In this document: positions 11,708-22,307 of the stretch, one piece after another
Position numbering within the stretch: position 1 is the stretch's first letter
How the letters are laid out: each line of letters starts with the position of its first letter
Source of the DNA: Oceanicola granulosus HTCC2516
GTDB lineage: Bacteria; Pseudomonadota; Alphaproteobacteria; Rhodobacterales; Rhodobacteraceae
Assembly (NCBI RefSeq): GCF_000153305.1
Contig: NZ_CH724107.1
Coordinates: forward strand, 2,263,117 to 2,327,116
DNA: 64,000 nt
Direction of reading: 5' to 3'
The notes under the pieces: generated by a model
Database searches by the model: none
What the model was told of the DNA's origin: nothing
Seen by the model: only the letters and a program-made list of their open reading frames with translations
Made by a program: the position numbers and the translations under genes

Positions 11708-12475
11708 ATGACCGCGACACGGGATTTCCACGAGGCTCCCCACCTCTTCGAGCCCGACGAGGTCGTCACTCCAGCGCCCGCCGGCCCCGCCGGCGGGCGT
11801 CTTCCGTCCTACCTCAAGGATCACCGCAAGCGGCTGCGCGCGCGCTTCATGGCGGGCGGCGCGGCGGCGGTGCCGGATTACGAGCTGCTCGAGCTGGTGC
11901 TGTTCCGCGCGATCCCGCGGCGCGACGTCAAGCCGCTCGCCCGCGCGATGCTCGAGGAGCTGGGCGACTTCAACGCCGTCCTCTCCGCCCCACCCGCCCG
12001 GCTCGCGCGGATCGACGGGGTGAAGGACGCGGTGATCTGCGAGCTCAAGATCGTCGAGGCCGCCGCGCACCGGCTGGCCCGCTCGAGGGTGATCGACCGG
12101 AAGGTCGTATCGAGCTGGCAGGCGCTGCTCGACTATTGCCACACCACCATGGCGCACCGCGAGACGGAGCAGTTCCGCATCCTGTTCCTCGACCGCAAGA
12201 ACGTCCTCGTCGCCGACGAGGAGCAGGCGCGCGGCACGGTCGACCACGTGCCCGTCTACCCCCGCGAGGTGGTGAAACGGGCGCTGGAGCTCAACGCCTC
12301 GGCCCTGATCCTCGTCCACAATCACCCCTCGGGCGATCCGACGCCGAGCCAGGCCGACATCGACATGACCGCGCAGATCGCCCGCGCCGCCGACGCGCTC
12401 GGCATCCTGCTGCACGACCACATCGTCATCGGCAGGTCGCGCGAGCTGAGCTTCCGCGCCGAGGGCCTGCTCTAG
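11708..12475 (+). CDS. radC: RadC/JAB-domain protein
   Basis: A 255-residue protein of the RadC family, with a helix-hairpin-helix-like N-terminal region (about 55-125) and a C-terminal JAB/MPN metal-binding domain. The metal motif is complete: HNHPSGDPTPSQADI (H204, H206, D217). The family was long annotated as DNA repair, but its real activity is not established. It sits alone after dnaJ and is convergent with the OmpA-like gene, with which it shares a CTAG as both stop codons. Confidence 0.93.
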   Translation: MTATRDFHEAPHLFEPDEVVTPAPAGPAGGRLPSYLKDHRKRLRARFMAGGAAAVPDYELLELVLFRAIPRRDVKPLARAMLEELGDFNAVLSAPPARLARIDGVKDAVICELKIVEAAAHRLARSRVIDRKVVSSWQALLDYCHTTMAHRETEQFRILFLDRKNVLVADEEQARGTVDHVPVYPREVVKRALELNASALILVHNHPSGDPTPSQADIDMTAQIARAADALGILLHDHIVIGRSRELSFRAEGLL

Positions 12476-14040
12476 TCGACCCAGAGCTCCACGCGCCGGT
12501 TGATCTGCCGCCCCCACTCGGTGTCGTCACAGCCCATCGGGAGCGCCTCGCCGAAACCCTCGGTGCGCACCTCCACGCCCTCGGGCAGCGCCCCGCCCAG
12601 CGCGGCGAGCAGCGTCGCGAGCACCTCGTCGGCCCGTTCGGCGCCGAGGCGGCGGTTGGCGCTCGCGGGGCCGATGCCGTCGGTGAAACCGAGCAGCAGC
12701 AGGGTCTGGCCGTCGTGGGCGCCGTCGCGGATGTCGGCGGCGAGCTGGAACAGGTTCGTTCGCGACTGCGGATCGAGCTCCGTCGCGCCGCGGCCGAAGC
12801 GGAACGTCGTCGACAGACGCACCCGCGGCGCGAGCAGCCGGGTCATGCGCTGCAGCTCGGAGAGGCGGGTCTCGCGGCCGGCGTCGAGGATCGCGCGGGC
12901 GAAGCGCTGGCCCTGGTCGCGCACCGGGATGCGCTCGACGCCGAGGTCGACGAAGCCGGCGCGGCGCACGATGAACTGCGCCGGCCCGGTGCGCATCCAG
13001 CCGAGGAAGTCGGCCGCGAGCGGCGGCAGGCGGCGCATCGGGAAGTAGAGGAACAGCGGCATCGCCAGCGGGTAGTCCTCGGTCTTCAGCGTCGTCAGCT
13101 CGGGCAGGCTCACCAGCCCGCAGGCCCCCGCCAGCCCGAGCGGGTGGGCGTTGCCGTAGGAGAGGTATGGCACGATCCCCAGCGCCTGCGCGTCCACGGC
13201 CACCGCCTCGGCAACGCTGGCGGGGTCCGGGTGCCGCACGACCGTGGCGGCGAGCGTGCGGTCCGTCGCGGTCAGCACCCGCTCGACGAACCCCTGCGCC
13301 AGCCCCGTCCAGTCGTCGGTCAGGTGCAGCACCAGCGGCATGGCCTCGGCCTCGCCCAGCGCCGCCCAGTCGTCGATCTCGCCGCCGAAGGCGCGGGCGA
13401 GGTCGGTCAGCAGGATCGCCTCGCGGGCCTCGCGGGCCGCCGACACGATCGGCACCAGCGCGTCGATGGCGACGATCTGGCTGCGCCCCGTCGCGCCGAG
13501 ATCGCCCAGCCCCACCTCGCGGCCGCGCTCGCGCTCGATGGGCAGCACCTCGCGCACCGAGAGCGCGATGTCGGCCTCGTTGGCGAGCAGGTCGGCGAAG
13601 CCCTCGTCGGAGGTCGACAGCCGGAAGCGGAAGCGCAGCACGCTCGCCTCGCCGGTGCCGAGCAGGTAGGCGAACTGGCTGTCGTCGATCTCGATCCGCT
13701 CGGCGATCAGGTCGTTCTCGGCGGCGAACCCGGCGATCAGCGCCGGCAGCAGCACCTCGCCCATGCGCCGCGCGCCCGACAGGCGCACCTCGGGCACGAA
13801 GCTCTCCGGATCGGGGCAGGCCGCGCCGGTGCAGGTGGCGGCCTCGTAGTCGAGCGTGACTTCCCCGGCCTCCGTCTCCATCCGCAGGTAGCGGCCGTCG
13901 TAGCCCAGGTAGCGGCCTTCGAGCGTCAACCCGCCGGAGGTGATCGAGATGTCCTGGGCGAGCGCGGGCGCGCAAAGAAAAAGTGCGGCGAAAATCGCCG
14001 CACTGGTCTGCCGAAAGGATCGGTGTCTGCCGCGCGTCAT
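12472..14040 (-). CDS. Substrate-binding / OmpA-domain fusion lipo- or periplasmic protein
   Basis: A 522-residue exported protein. The start at 14040 gives a signal peptide (RQTSAAIFAALFLCAPALAQ). The middle (about 110-340) resembles a phosphate-type periplasmic substrate-binding domain (SDEGFADLLANEADIALSVR). The C-terminal about 120 residues are an OmpA peptidoglycan-binding domain (FRFGRGATELDPQSRTN, GFTDGIGPASANRRLG, WGRQINRRVELWVD). It overlaps the upstream gene by ATGA, so the two proteins are probably made together. The ligand is unknown. The fusion could tether a binding protein to the wall. Confidence 0.85.
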   Translation of the reverse strand: MTRGRHRSFRQTSAAIFAALFLCAPALAQDISITSGGLTLEGRYLGYDGRYLRMETEAGEVTLDYEAATCTGAACPDPESFVPEVRLSGARRMGEVLLPALIAGFAAENDLIAERIEIDDSQFAYLLGTGEASVLRFRFRLSTSDEGFADLLANEADIALSVREVLPIERERGREVGLGDLGATGRSQIVAIDALVPIVSAAREAREAILLTDLARAFGGEIDDWAALGEAEAMPLVLHLTDDWTGLAQGFVERVLTATDRTLAATVVRHPDPASVAEAVAVDAQALGIVPYLSYGNAHPLGLAGACGLVSLPELTTLKTEDYPLAMPLFLYFPMRRLPPLAADFLGWMRTGPAQFIVRRAGFVDLGVERIPVRDQGQRFARAILDAGRETRLSELQRMTRLLAPRVRLSTTFRFGRGATELDPQSRTNLFQLAADIRDGAHDGQTLLLLGFTDGIGPASANRRLGAERADEVLATLLAALGGALPEGVEVRTEGFGEALPMGCDDTEWGRQINRRVELWVD

Positions 14041-15236
14041 CTCGCGGCGAGTGTCAGATCCGCCAGCATGTTTTTCAACACCAGAAAGTCGCCGACCGCA
14101 TCGCAGGCGGGCATCGTCAGCGTGAGGTCGAGCGCCTCGGCGGGCTTGCCCGCGCCGATCTGGATCGTCTGCGCCGAGACCTCGCGGCCGCAATTGGCCT
14201 GGGTGATCTCCGCCTCGACGCTGAGCTCGACCTCGCCGGCCCGCGCGGTGGTGGCGCTGGGGAAGGTGTAGACCTCGGCCATCAGCGGGTCGGTGCCGCG
14301 CGCGTCGCCGAGCCGGACGAGGAAGCCGCCCTCGCCGGCCACCCCGGCCTCGGGGGCGCGGGCGGCGGCCTGCCAGACGTGGCCGCTGTCGCCGTAGCCC
14401 GCGCCGAACTCGAGCGCGTGGATCTGCAGACCTGCCTCGCCCTGCCACTGCAGCACGGCGCGTTCGTAGTTCACGAGCGCCGGCACCTGGGCGGTGGCGA
14501 CGGCGCCGCTGCCGGCCTCGAAGGAGGCGATGAAGACTGCGTTGTCGGACAGGGCGGGGACGACGGCGAAGGCCTCGCCCGCGCTGTCGGTGAGGACGGT
14601 GAAGATCATCCCCTGGTGATGGATGGTCGCCTGCGCGTCGGGCATGCAGGGGGCCGAGAGGCTGAGGCCGACGAGCGCGGCATGGCCGACCTGGGCGTCG
14701 ATCGAGACACCGCAGTCGGCGGGCGGCGCCGCGATCGGCACGACCGGCGGCGCGGCCTCGGCGGCGGGCGCGCGGATCGCCGGCCTCGGCGGCGGGCGGT
14801 GGAAGACGGGCGCGGCAGGCATGGCGGCCGGATCGACGGCCTCCGCCTCGCCCTCGGCCGCCGCCATCTCGCCCTCGGCGTCGGCGGGCATCTCGTCCGG
14901 CATCGCGTCGGCGAGGGCGGGATCGTCCGTCAGCGGGTCCGGCACCTCCGCGGGCGGCGCTGCGGCGCTGGCGGTCGGCGGGACGGGCACCATCGGCATG
15001 TCGGGCATGGTGAGGTCGTCGGGGACCACGAGCTGCAGCTCGCCCGAGGGCGTGGGGCGCGAGGGCAGGATCGGCCCGCTCATCCCGGCGACGTCGGGCC
15101 CGGCGCCGTCGACCACTTCCGGCACGTCGGAGCCGAAGCGGGCGGCCATCGCGTCGCCGTTCTGCATCACGAAGCCAATGGAGAGCGCGACCCCGAAGGT
15201 GCCGGCGGCGACGGTGAATTTGCGAATCTTCGACAC
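14037..15236 (-). CDS. Envelope protein of unknown function, proline/alanine-rich linker
   Basis: A 399-residue protein I do not recognise beyond its gene neighbourhood. It has an N-terminal hydrophobic segment (VAAGTFGVALSIGFVMQNG) that is a signal anchor or signal peptide. A long acidic, proline- and alanine-rich linker (about 40-170) follows, then a globular C-terminal domain with four spaced cysteines (ADCGVSIDA, SAPCMPDA, QANCGREV, MPACDAV). The cysteines suggest periplasmic disulfides. It lies between secA and the OmpA-domain gene and is coupled to the latter by ATGA. The two proteins may act together at the cell wall; this is inference. Confidence 0.75.
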   Translation of the reverse strand: MSKIRKFTVAAGTFGVALSIGFVMQNGDAMAARFGSDVPEVVDGAGPDVAGMSGPILPSRPTPSGELQLVVPDDLTMPDMPMVPVPPTASAAAPPAEVPDPLTDDPALADAMPDEMPADAEGEMAAAEGEAEAVDPAAMPAAPVFHRPPPRPAIRAPAAEAAPPVVPIAAPPADCGVSIDAQVGHAALVGLSLSAPCMPDAQATIHHQGMIFTVLTDSAGEAFAVVPALSDNAVFIASFEAGSGAVATAQVPALVNYERAVLQWQGEAGLQIHALEFGAGYGDSGHVWQAAARAPEAGVAGEGGFLVRLGDARGTDPLMAEVYTFPSATTARAGEVELSVEAEITQANCGREVSAQTIQIGAGKPAEALDLTLTMPACDAVGDFLVLKNMLADLTLAAR

Positions 15237-15330
15237 GAATCGAACCCTTTCCTTGCGGAACCGGGGTTCAACCTCGCGCTTCAGGGTGGCCTGAGCGGGA
15301 CGCCTGTGCGGAAAGATCCGGACTCAAATG

Positions 15331-15355
15331 CGGCGGAACCGTGCAGGCTCCGCCG
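15331..15355 (-). terminator. Possible secA terminator hairpin
   Basis: A perfect seven-base inverted repeat (CGGCGGA at 15331-15337, TCCGCCG at 15349-15355) lies just beyond the secA stop on the minus strand. Only CATTTG follows, so the T tract is weak. Beyond it is a gap of about 95 bases before the next gene, which may contain that gene's promoter. Confidence 0.4.
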
Positions 15356-15367
15356 ATCCGGAAACAA

Positions 15368-18112
<2,745 letters not shown>

Positions 18113-18295
18113 TCTGTCTCCATGCGCGCGCCGTCGCCGCAGTGTCATTCTCGTGAGAGGAGGCTGGTTGCCCCTCGGGGGCGCGGCCCATATTACAAGG
18201 CCCAAGAACCGGCCCCTCGGAGCCTTCAGGCGATGTAAGGGGGCCATAACTCACTGTCAACGTCGCGCCCTGTCGCGGCAGATCAAGGATTCAGG
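18113..18295. promoter_or_regulatory. Divergent promoter region secA / parvulin
   Basis: This 183-base gap must carry promoters for both secA (minus) and the parvulin operon (plus). TAATAT on the minus strand near 18190-18196 would suit a secA -10 box, but I found no good -35 partner. AAGGA precedes the parvulin ATG. I see no coding capacity and no other structure. Confidence 0.4.
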
Positions 18296-19138
18296 ATGTC
18301 CCGCACTCTCAGGCTGCTCGCTTCCGCCACCCTCGCCGCCGGCCTCTCCACGGCCGCCGTCGCGCAGGAGGCCTCGGACGTGGTGGCGACGGTGAACGGC
18401 ACCGACATCACGCTCGGCGAGCTGATCATCGCCAAGGCGCAACTTCCGCAGCAATACCAGCAACTTCCCGACGACGTGCTGTTCGACGGCCTCGTCGATC
18501 AGCTGATCCAGCAGCAGCTCCTGTCGGACCAGCTCGACGCGAGCCCGGAGCGTGTGCAGCTCGCGCTGAAGAACGAGGAGCGCAGCCTGCGTGCCGGCGA
18601 GGCGATCACCCGCATCACCGAGGAAGCGGTGAGCGAGGAGGCGCTGCAGGCGGCATACGAGGCCCGCTTCGCCGACGCCGAGCCGCAGACCGAGTACAAT
18701 GCCAGCCACATCCTCGTGGAGACCGAGGAAGAGGCCGTGGCGCTGACCGAGCAGGCCCGCGCCGAGGGCGCCGACTTCGCCGAGCTGGCGCGCGAGAACT
18801 CGACCGGCCCCTCCGGCCCCGCGGGCGGTGAGCTCGGCTGGTTCGGCGAGGGCATGATGGTGCAGGAATTCTACGACGCCGTCGTGGCGCTGGAGCCGGG
18901 CGACGTGTCGGAGCCGGTCCAGACGCAGTTCGGCTGGCACGTCATCAAGCTCAACGAGACCCGCCTGTCGGAAGTGCCGCCGCTCGAGAGCCTGCGCGGC
19001 GAGCTGACCTCGGAGCTGCAGCAGCAGGCCGTCGAGGACGCGCTGGCCGAGCTCGAAGCCGGTGCCGACGTCACCCGCCCCGAACAGGGTGCGTTCGATC
19101 CGGCGGCGCTGTCGGACTTCTCGATCCTCGAGAACTGA
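18296..19138 (+). CDS. Parvulin-type peptidyl-prolyl isomerase, periplasmic
   Basis: Exported folding helper of 280 residues. It has a signal peptide (LLASATLAAGLSTAAVAQ), a SurA/PrsA-like N-terminal helical region, and a parvulin domain from about residue 135 (ASHILVETEEEAVAL, GPSGPAGGELGWFGEG, VQTQFGWHVIKL). The catalytic-core histidines and the GGELGWF motif are present. A single parvulin domain suggests a PpiD/PrsA-like foldase for secreted proteins. It is the first gene of a probable operon with argJ and mutT and lies opposite secA. Confidence 0.92.
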   Translation: MSRTLRLLASATLAAGLSTAAVAQEASDVVATVNGTDITLGELIIAKAQLPQQYQQLPDDVLFDGLVDQLIQQQLLSDQLDASPERVQLALKNEERSLRAGEAITRITEEAVSEEALQAAYEARFADAEPQTEYNASHILVETEEEAVALTEQARAEGADFAELARENSTGPSGPAGGELGWFGEGMMVQEFYDAVVALEPGDVSEPVQTQFGWHVIKLNETRLSEVPPLESLRGELTSELQQQAVEDALAELEAGADVTRPEQGAFDPAALSDFSILEN

Positions 19139-19143
19139 TCGCG

Positions 19144-20361
19144 ATGCCCCCGGTCTCGCCGCTGGCGCCCGCCTCGTTCCCGGACCTGCCCGAGATCGCG
19201 GGCGTCCGGTTCGCCACCGCGCAGGCGGGGGTGCGCTACAAGGGCCGCACCGACGTGATGCTGGCCGAGATCGCCGAGGGCGCGGCCATCGCCGGGGTGT
19301 TCACCACCTCGGCGACCCGCTCCGCCCCGGTGCTCGACTGCCAGGCGAAGCTCGCCGCCGGCGGTGACGGGCGCGCGGCACTCCTCGTCAATTCGGGCAA
19401 TTCCAACGCCTTCACCGGCCGCGCCGGCGAGGGCTCGGTGGCCGCCCTGTCCACCGCCGTGGCCGAGCGGCTGGGGCTGGATGCGGGCCGCGTCTTCACC
19501 TCCTCCACCGGCGTGATCGGCGAGCCGCTGCCGCACGAGCGCATCGTCGCCAAGATCGACGAGCTCGCCGACGGCCTCGCCCCTGGCGGGCTGCCGGCCG
19601 CCGCCCGCGCAATCATGACCACCGACACCTTCCCCAAGGGCGCGAGCGCCGAGGTCGAGGTGGACGGCAAGATCGTCAGGATCGCCGGGATCGCCAAGGG
19701 TTCGGGCATGATCGCGCCCGACATGGCCACGATGCTGGTCTACCTGTTCACCGACGCCCGGATCGAGCAGCCCGCGCTGCAGGCCCTGCTGAAGGCACAG
19801 ACCGACCTGACCTTCAACTGCATCACCGTCGACAGCGACACCTCCACCTCCGACACTCTGCTGATGGCCGCCACCGGTGCGTCGGACGCCGACGTCACCG
19901 ACAGCGTCGCCTTTACCGAGGCGCTGCACAACGTGATGCTCGACCTCGCCCAGCAGGTGGTACGCGATGGCGAAGGCGCGACGAAGTTCGTCGAGGTCCG
20001 CGTCACCGGCGCGCGCAGCGATGCCGATGCCCGCAAGGTGGCGCTCGCCATCGCCAACTCGCCGCTGGTCAAGACCGCAATCGTCGGCGAAGACCCGAAC
20101 TGGGGCCGTGTCGTCATGGCCGTCGGCAAGTCCGGCGCCGAGGCCGACCGCGACCGGCTGTCGATCCGCTTCGGCGACGTGCTGGTGGCGGAGAACGGCT
20201 GGCGCGCGCCGGGCTACACCGAGGCCGCCGGCGCGGACTACATGAAGCAGGCCGAGCTGGTCGTATCGGTCGATCTCGGCCTCGCGGGCGGCATGGCGAC
20301 GGTCTGGACGTGCGATCTGACCCACGGCTACATCTCGATCAACGCCGACTACCGCTCCTGA
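19144..20361 (+). CDS. argJ: Bifunctional ornithine acetyltransferase / N-acetylglutamate synthase
   Basis: Catalyses the first and fifth steps of cyclic arginine biosynthesis, recycling acetyl groups from N-acetylornithine to glutamate. The self-cleavage and nucleophile motif is KGSGMIAPDMATML, with T196 as the expected nucleophile after autoproteolysis. The oxyanion-hole threonines are in SSTGVIGE. At 405 residues it is full length. It starts five bases after the parvulin stop and is followed two bases on by mutT. Confidence 0.96.
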   Translation: MPPVSPLAPASFPDLPEIAGVRFATAQAGVRYKGRTDVMLAEIAEGAAIAGVFTTSATRSAPVLDCQAKLAAGGDGRAALLVNSGNSNAFTGRAGEGSVAALSTAVAERLGLDAGRVFTSSTGVIGEPLPHERIVAKIDELADGLAPGGLPAAARAIMTTDTFPKGASAEVEVDGKIVRIAGIAKGSGMIAPDMATMLVYLFTDARIEQPALQALLKAQTDLTFNCITVDSDTSTSDTLLMAATGASDADVTDSVAFTEALHNVMLDLAQQVVRDGEGATKFVEVRVTGARSDADARKVALAIANSPLVKTAIVGEDPNWGRVVMAVGKSGAEADRDRLSIRFGDVLVAENGWRAPGYTEAAGADYMKQAELVVSVDLGLAGGMATVWTCDLTHGYISINADYRS

Positions 20362-20363
20362 GC

Positions 20364-20762
20364 ATGGCGGTCGTCCTCGTCTCCGCCGTCGCGCTGATCG
20401 ATCCGGACGGGCGCGTGCTGCTCGCCCAGCGCCCGGAGGGCAAGGCAATGGCTGGGCTCTGGGAATTCCCCGGCGGCAAGGTCGAGCCTGACGAGACGCC
20501 GGAGGCGGCGCTGATCCGCGAGCTGCACGAGGAGCTCGGGATCGACACGTGGCAGAGCTGCCTCGCCCCGCTGACCTTCGCCAGCCACGCCTACGACGGC
20601 TTCCACCTGCTGATGCCGCTGTTCGCCTGCCGCAAGTGGCAGGGGACGCCGCATCCGCGCGAGGGGCAGGCGCTGAAGTGGGTCCGCGCGCGGGAGCTGC
20701 GCGACTACCCGATGCCGCCCGCCGACCTGCCGCTGATCCCCATCCTGCGCGACTGGCTGTAG
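20364..20762 (+). CDS. mutT: 8-oxo-dGTP diphosphatase MutT
   Basis: Nudix hydrolase that removes oxidised dGTP from the nucleotide pool and so prevents A:T to C:G transversions. The Nudix box is complete (GGKVEPDETPEAALIRELHE followed by ELGI). I chose the ATG at 20364, two bases after the argJ stop, giving 132 residues, the usual MutT length. The open frame upstream lies inside argJ. It is probably the last gene of the parvulin-argJ-mutT operon. Confidence 0.94.
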   Translation: MAVVLVSAVALIDPDGRVLLAQRPEGKAMAGLWEFPGGKVEPDETPEAALIRELHEELGIDTWQSCLAPLTFASHAYDGFHLLMPLFACRKWQGTPHPREGQALKWVRARELRDYPMPPADLPLIPILRDWL

Positions 20763-20874
20763 CTCACGGCCACCTCACATCTCGCCGAGACCCATGCAAC
20801 ATGACGGTCCGGACAGTGATCCTTAACCTCTTGGTGCTTAAGTATGAGCCATGGTCCTCAGAAGGAGGTGACCC

Positions 20875-21006
20875 ATGCTCAGAACGATCCTCATCGGCAC
20901 CTGCGTCTCGATCCAGGGTATCCTGGTGCGCACGCTGGCCAACGGCATGCTCGTCGTCCGCGTGGGCGACAGGATCTACACCGGCCGCCCGGTCAGTCCC
21001 GCCTAG
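20875..21006 (+). CDS. Small conserved-looking 43-residue protein
   Basis: A short gene with an exceptionally strong ribosome site: AGAAGGAGGTGACCC lies directly upstream of the ATG at 20875, nearly the full complement of the 16S 3' end. The product begins MLRTILIGTCVSIQGILVRT and continues with VRVGDRIYTGRPV. It has one cysteine, no signal peptide and no clear transmembrane helix. From memory, similar short proteins occur in roseobacters; I know no function. It stands alone after a 112-base gap and is convergent with regA. Its TAG shares a CTAG with the regA stop, as at other convergent pairs here, which supports it being real. Confidence 0.72.
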   Translation: MLRTILIGTCVSIQGILVRTLANGMLVVRVGDRIYTGRPVSPA

Positions 21007-21554
21007 CGCGGGCTGCGCTTGGCGAGGATACGCTGGAGGGTGCGGCGGTGCATGTTCAGCCGGCGCGCCGTCTCGCTGACATTGCGGTCGCACAGCTCGT
21101 AGACCCGCTGGATATGCTCCCAGCGCACCCGGTCGGCGCTCATCGGGTTTTCCGGCGGCGGCGGCAGGGTGTCGGAGCGGGCGAGCAGCGCGTTGGTGAC
21201 GTCGGTGGCGTCCGCGGGCTTCGACAGGTAGTCCGTCGCCCCCATCTTGACCGCCGCGACGGCGGTGGCGATGGCGCCGTAGCCGGTGAGCACCACGATC
21301 CGGCTTTCGGGCCGCCGCGCGCGCAGCAGCTCCACCACGTCGAGCCCGTTGCCGTCCTCGAGCCGCAGGTCGATCACCGCGTAGGCGGGTGGGCGCGTCG
21401 TGACGATGGTCTTGCCCTCGGCCACCGAGCCCGCCGTCTCGACGGTGAAGCCGCGCTTCTCCATCGCCTTCGCGAGCCGCTTGAGGAAGGGTTCGTCGTC
21501 GTCAACGAGCAGGAGCGACGGATCGCTGCCTAGATCCAGCTTGTCCGCATCCAC
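21003..21554 (-). CDS. regA: Redox response regulator RegA/PrrA/ActR
   Basis: Global response regulator for redox control of photosynthesis, respiration, and carbon and nitrogen fixation genes. The receiver domain has the acidic pocket LLVDDDEPFL, phosphoacceptor D62 in IDLRLEDGNGLD, and VVLTGYG and YLSKPAD. A proline linker leads to a Fis-type helix-turn-helix (NVSETARRLNMHRRTLQRIL). It has 183 residues and a GTG start at 21554 with GAGGAG upstream. Its kinase regB is divergent, 750 bases away across senC. Confidence 0.96.
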   Translation of the reverse strand: MDADKLDLGSDPSLLLVDDDEPFLKRLAKAMEKRGFTVETAGSVAEGKTIVTTRPPAYAVIDLRLEDGNGLDVVELLRARRPESRIVVLTGYGAIATAVAAVKMGATDYLSKPADATDVTNALLARSDTLPPPPENPMSADRVRWEHIQRVYELCDRNVSETARRLNMHRRTLQRILAKRSPR

Positions 21555-21615
21555 CTGGCGCCACTCCTCATGCTTCCGGTCTGGGCAGTTTACCTAGTCC
21601 GGCCCTCCCGGTGCG

Positions 21616-22236
21616 TCAATTGACGGCGTCCACCACGCAGGCCGTCCGCTCCGCGACCGCATCGGGCGAGGCATCGGCGCGGAAGAAGTCGACGAAGCCG
21701 CGCTCGGGCAGGACGAGGTAGGTGAAGTTGGAGTGGTCGACGAGGTAGTAGTCCGGGTCCTCATCGTCGTGGAGCTGGTAGTAGACCTTGTAGGCCTTCG
21801 CCGCCGCGTCGACCTGCTCGGTCGTGCCGGAGAGGCCGCGGATGTCCGGGTGGAAGCTGTCGGTGAAGTCCGCCAGCACCTCGGGCGTGTCGCGCGTCGG
21901 ATCGACCGTCACGAACACGCCCTGCGCCTCGATCCCCCGCTCGGCGAGCAGGTCGAGCGCGGTGGCGTTGCGCGCGGTGTCGAGCGGGCAGACGTCGGGG
22001 CAGAAGGTGTAGCCGAAATAGAGTAGCGTCGGCTCCGTCAGCACCTCCTCGGAGGTCACCGTCGCGCCGGCCTCGTCGACCAGCTCGAACGGCCCGCCGA
22101 TCGCGCCCCCGGCCACCTGGCCGCCGAGGCAGTCGGCGAGGTCGCCGCCCGAGCGCGCGACAGTCCAGGCGAAGGTGCCGCCGACCAGCGCGAGCACCGC
22201 CGCGGCCGATCCGATCGCGAATGTCCTGGCCTTCAT
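21616..22236 (-). CDS. senC: SCO1/SenC/PrrC copper chaperone
   Basis: Membrane-anchored thioredoxin-fold protein that delivers copper to cytochrome oxidase and is linked to RegBA signalling. The N-terminal hydrophobic helix is about residues 5-26. The copper ligands are the CxxxC in TFCPDVCPLDTARN (C79, C83) and H168 in LVDHSN. I start at the ATG at 22236 (206 residues) because the anchor follows directly; the frame opens 19 codons earlier without family-like sequence. It precedes regA by 61 bases on the same strand. Confidence 0.94.
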   Translation of the reverse strand: MKARTFAIGSAAAVLALVGGTFAWTVARSGGDLADCLGGQVAGGAIGGPFELVDEAGATVTSEEVLTEPTLLYFGYTFCPDVCPLDTARNATALDLLAERGIEAQGVFVTVDPTRDTPEVLADFTDSFHPDIRGLSGTTEQVDAAAKAYKVYYQLHDDEDPDYYLVDHSNFTYLVLPERGFVDFFRADASPDAVAERTACVVDAVN

Positions 22237-22307
22237 GTCGTCACCCTCGCGTTGATCCGTTCGATTGCGAGCCATATCAAGGGGGCCAGCCACCGCAAGC
22301 GGAGCAG

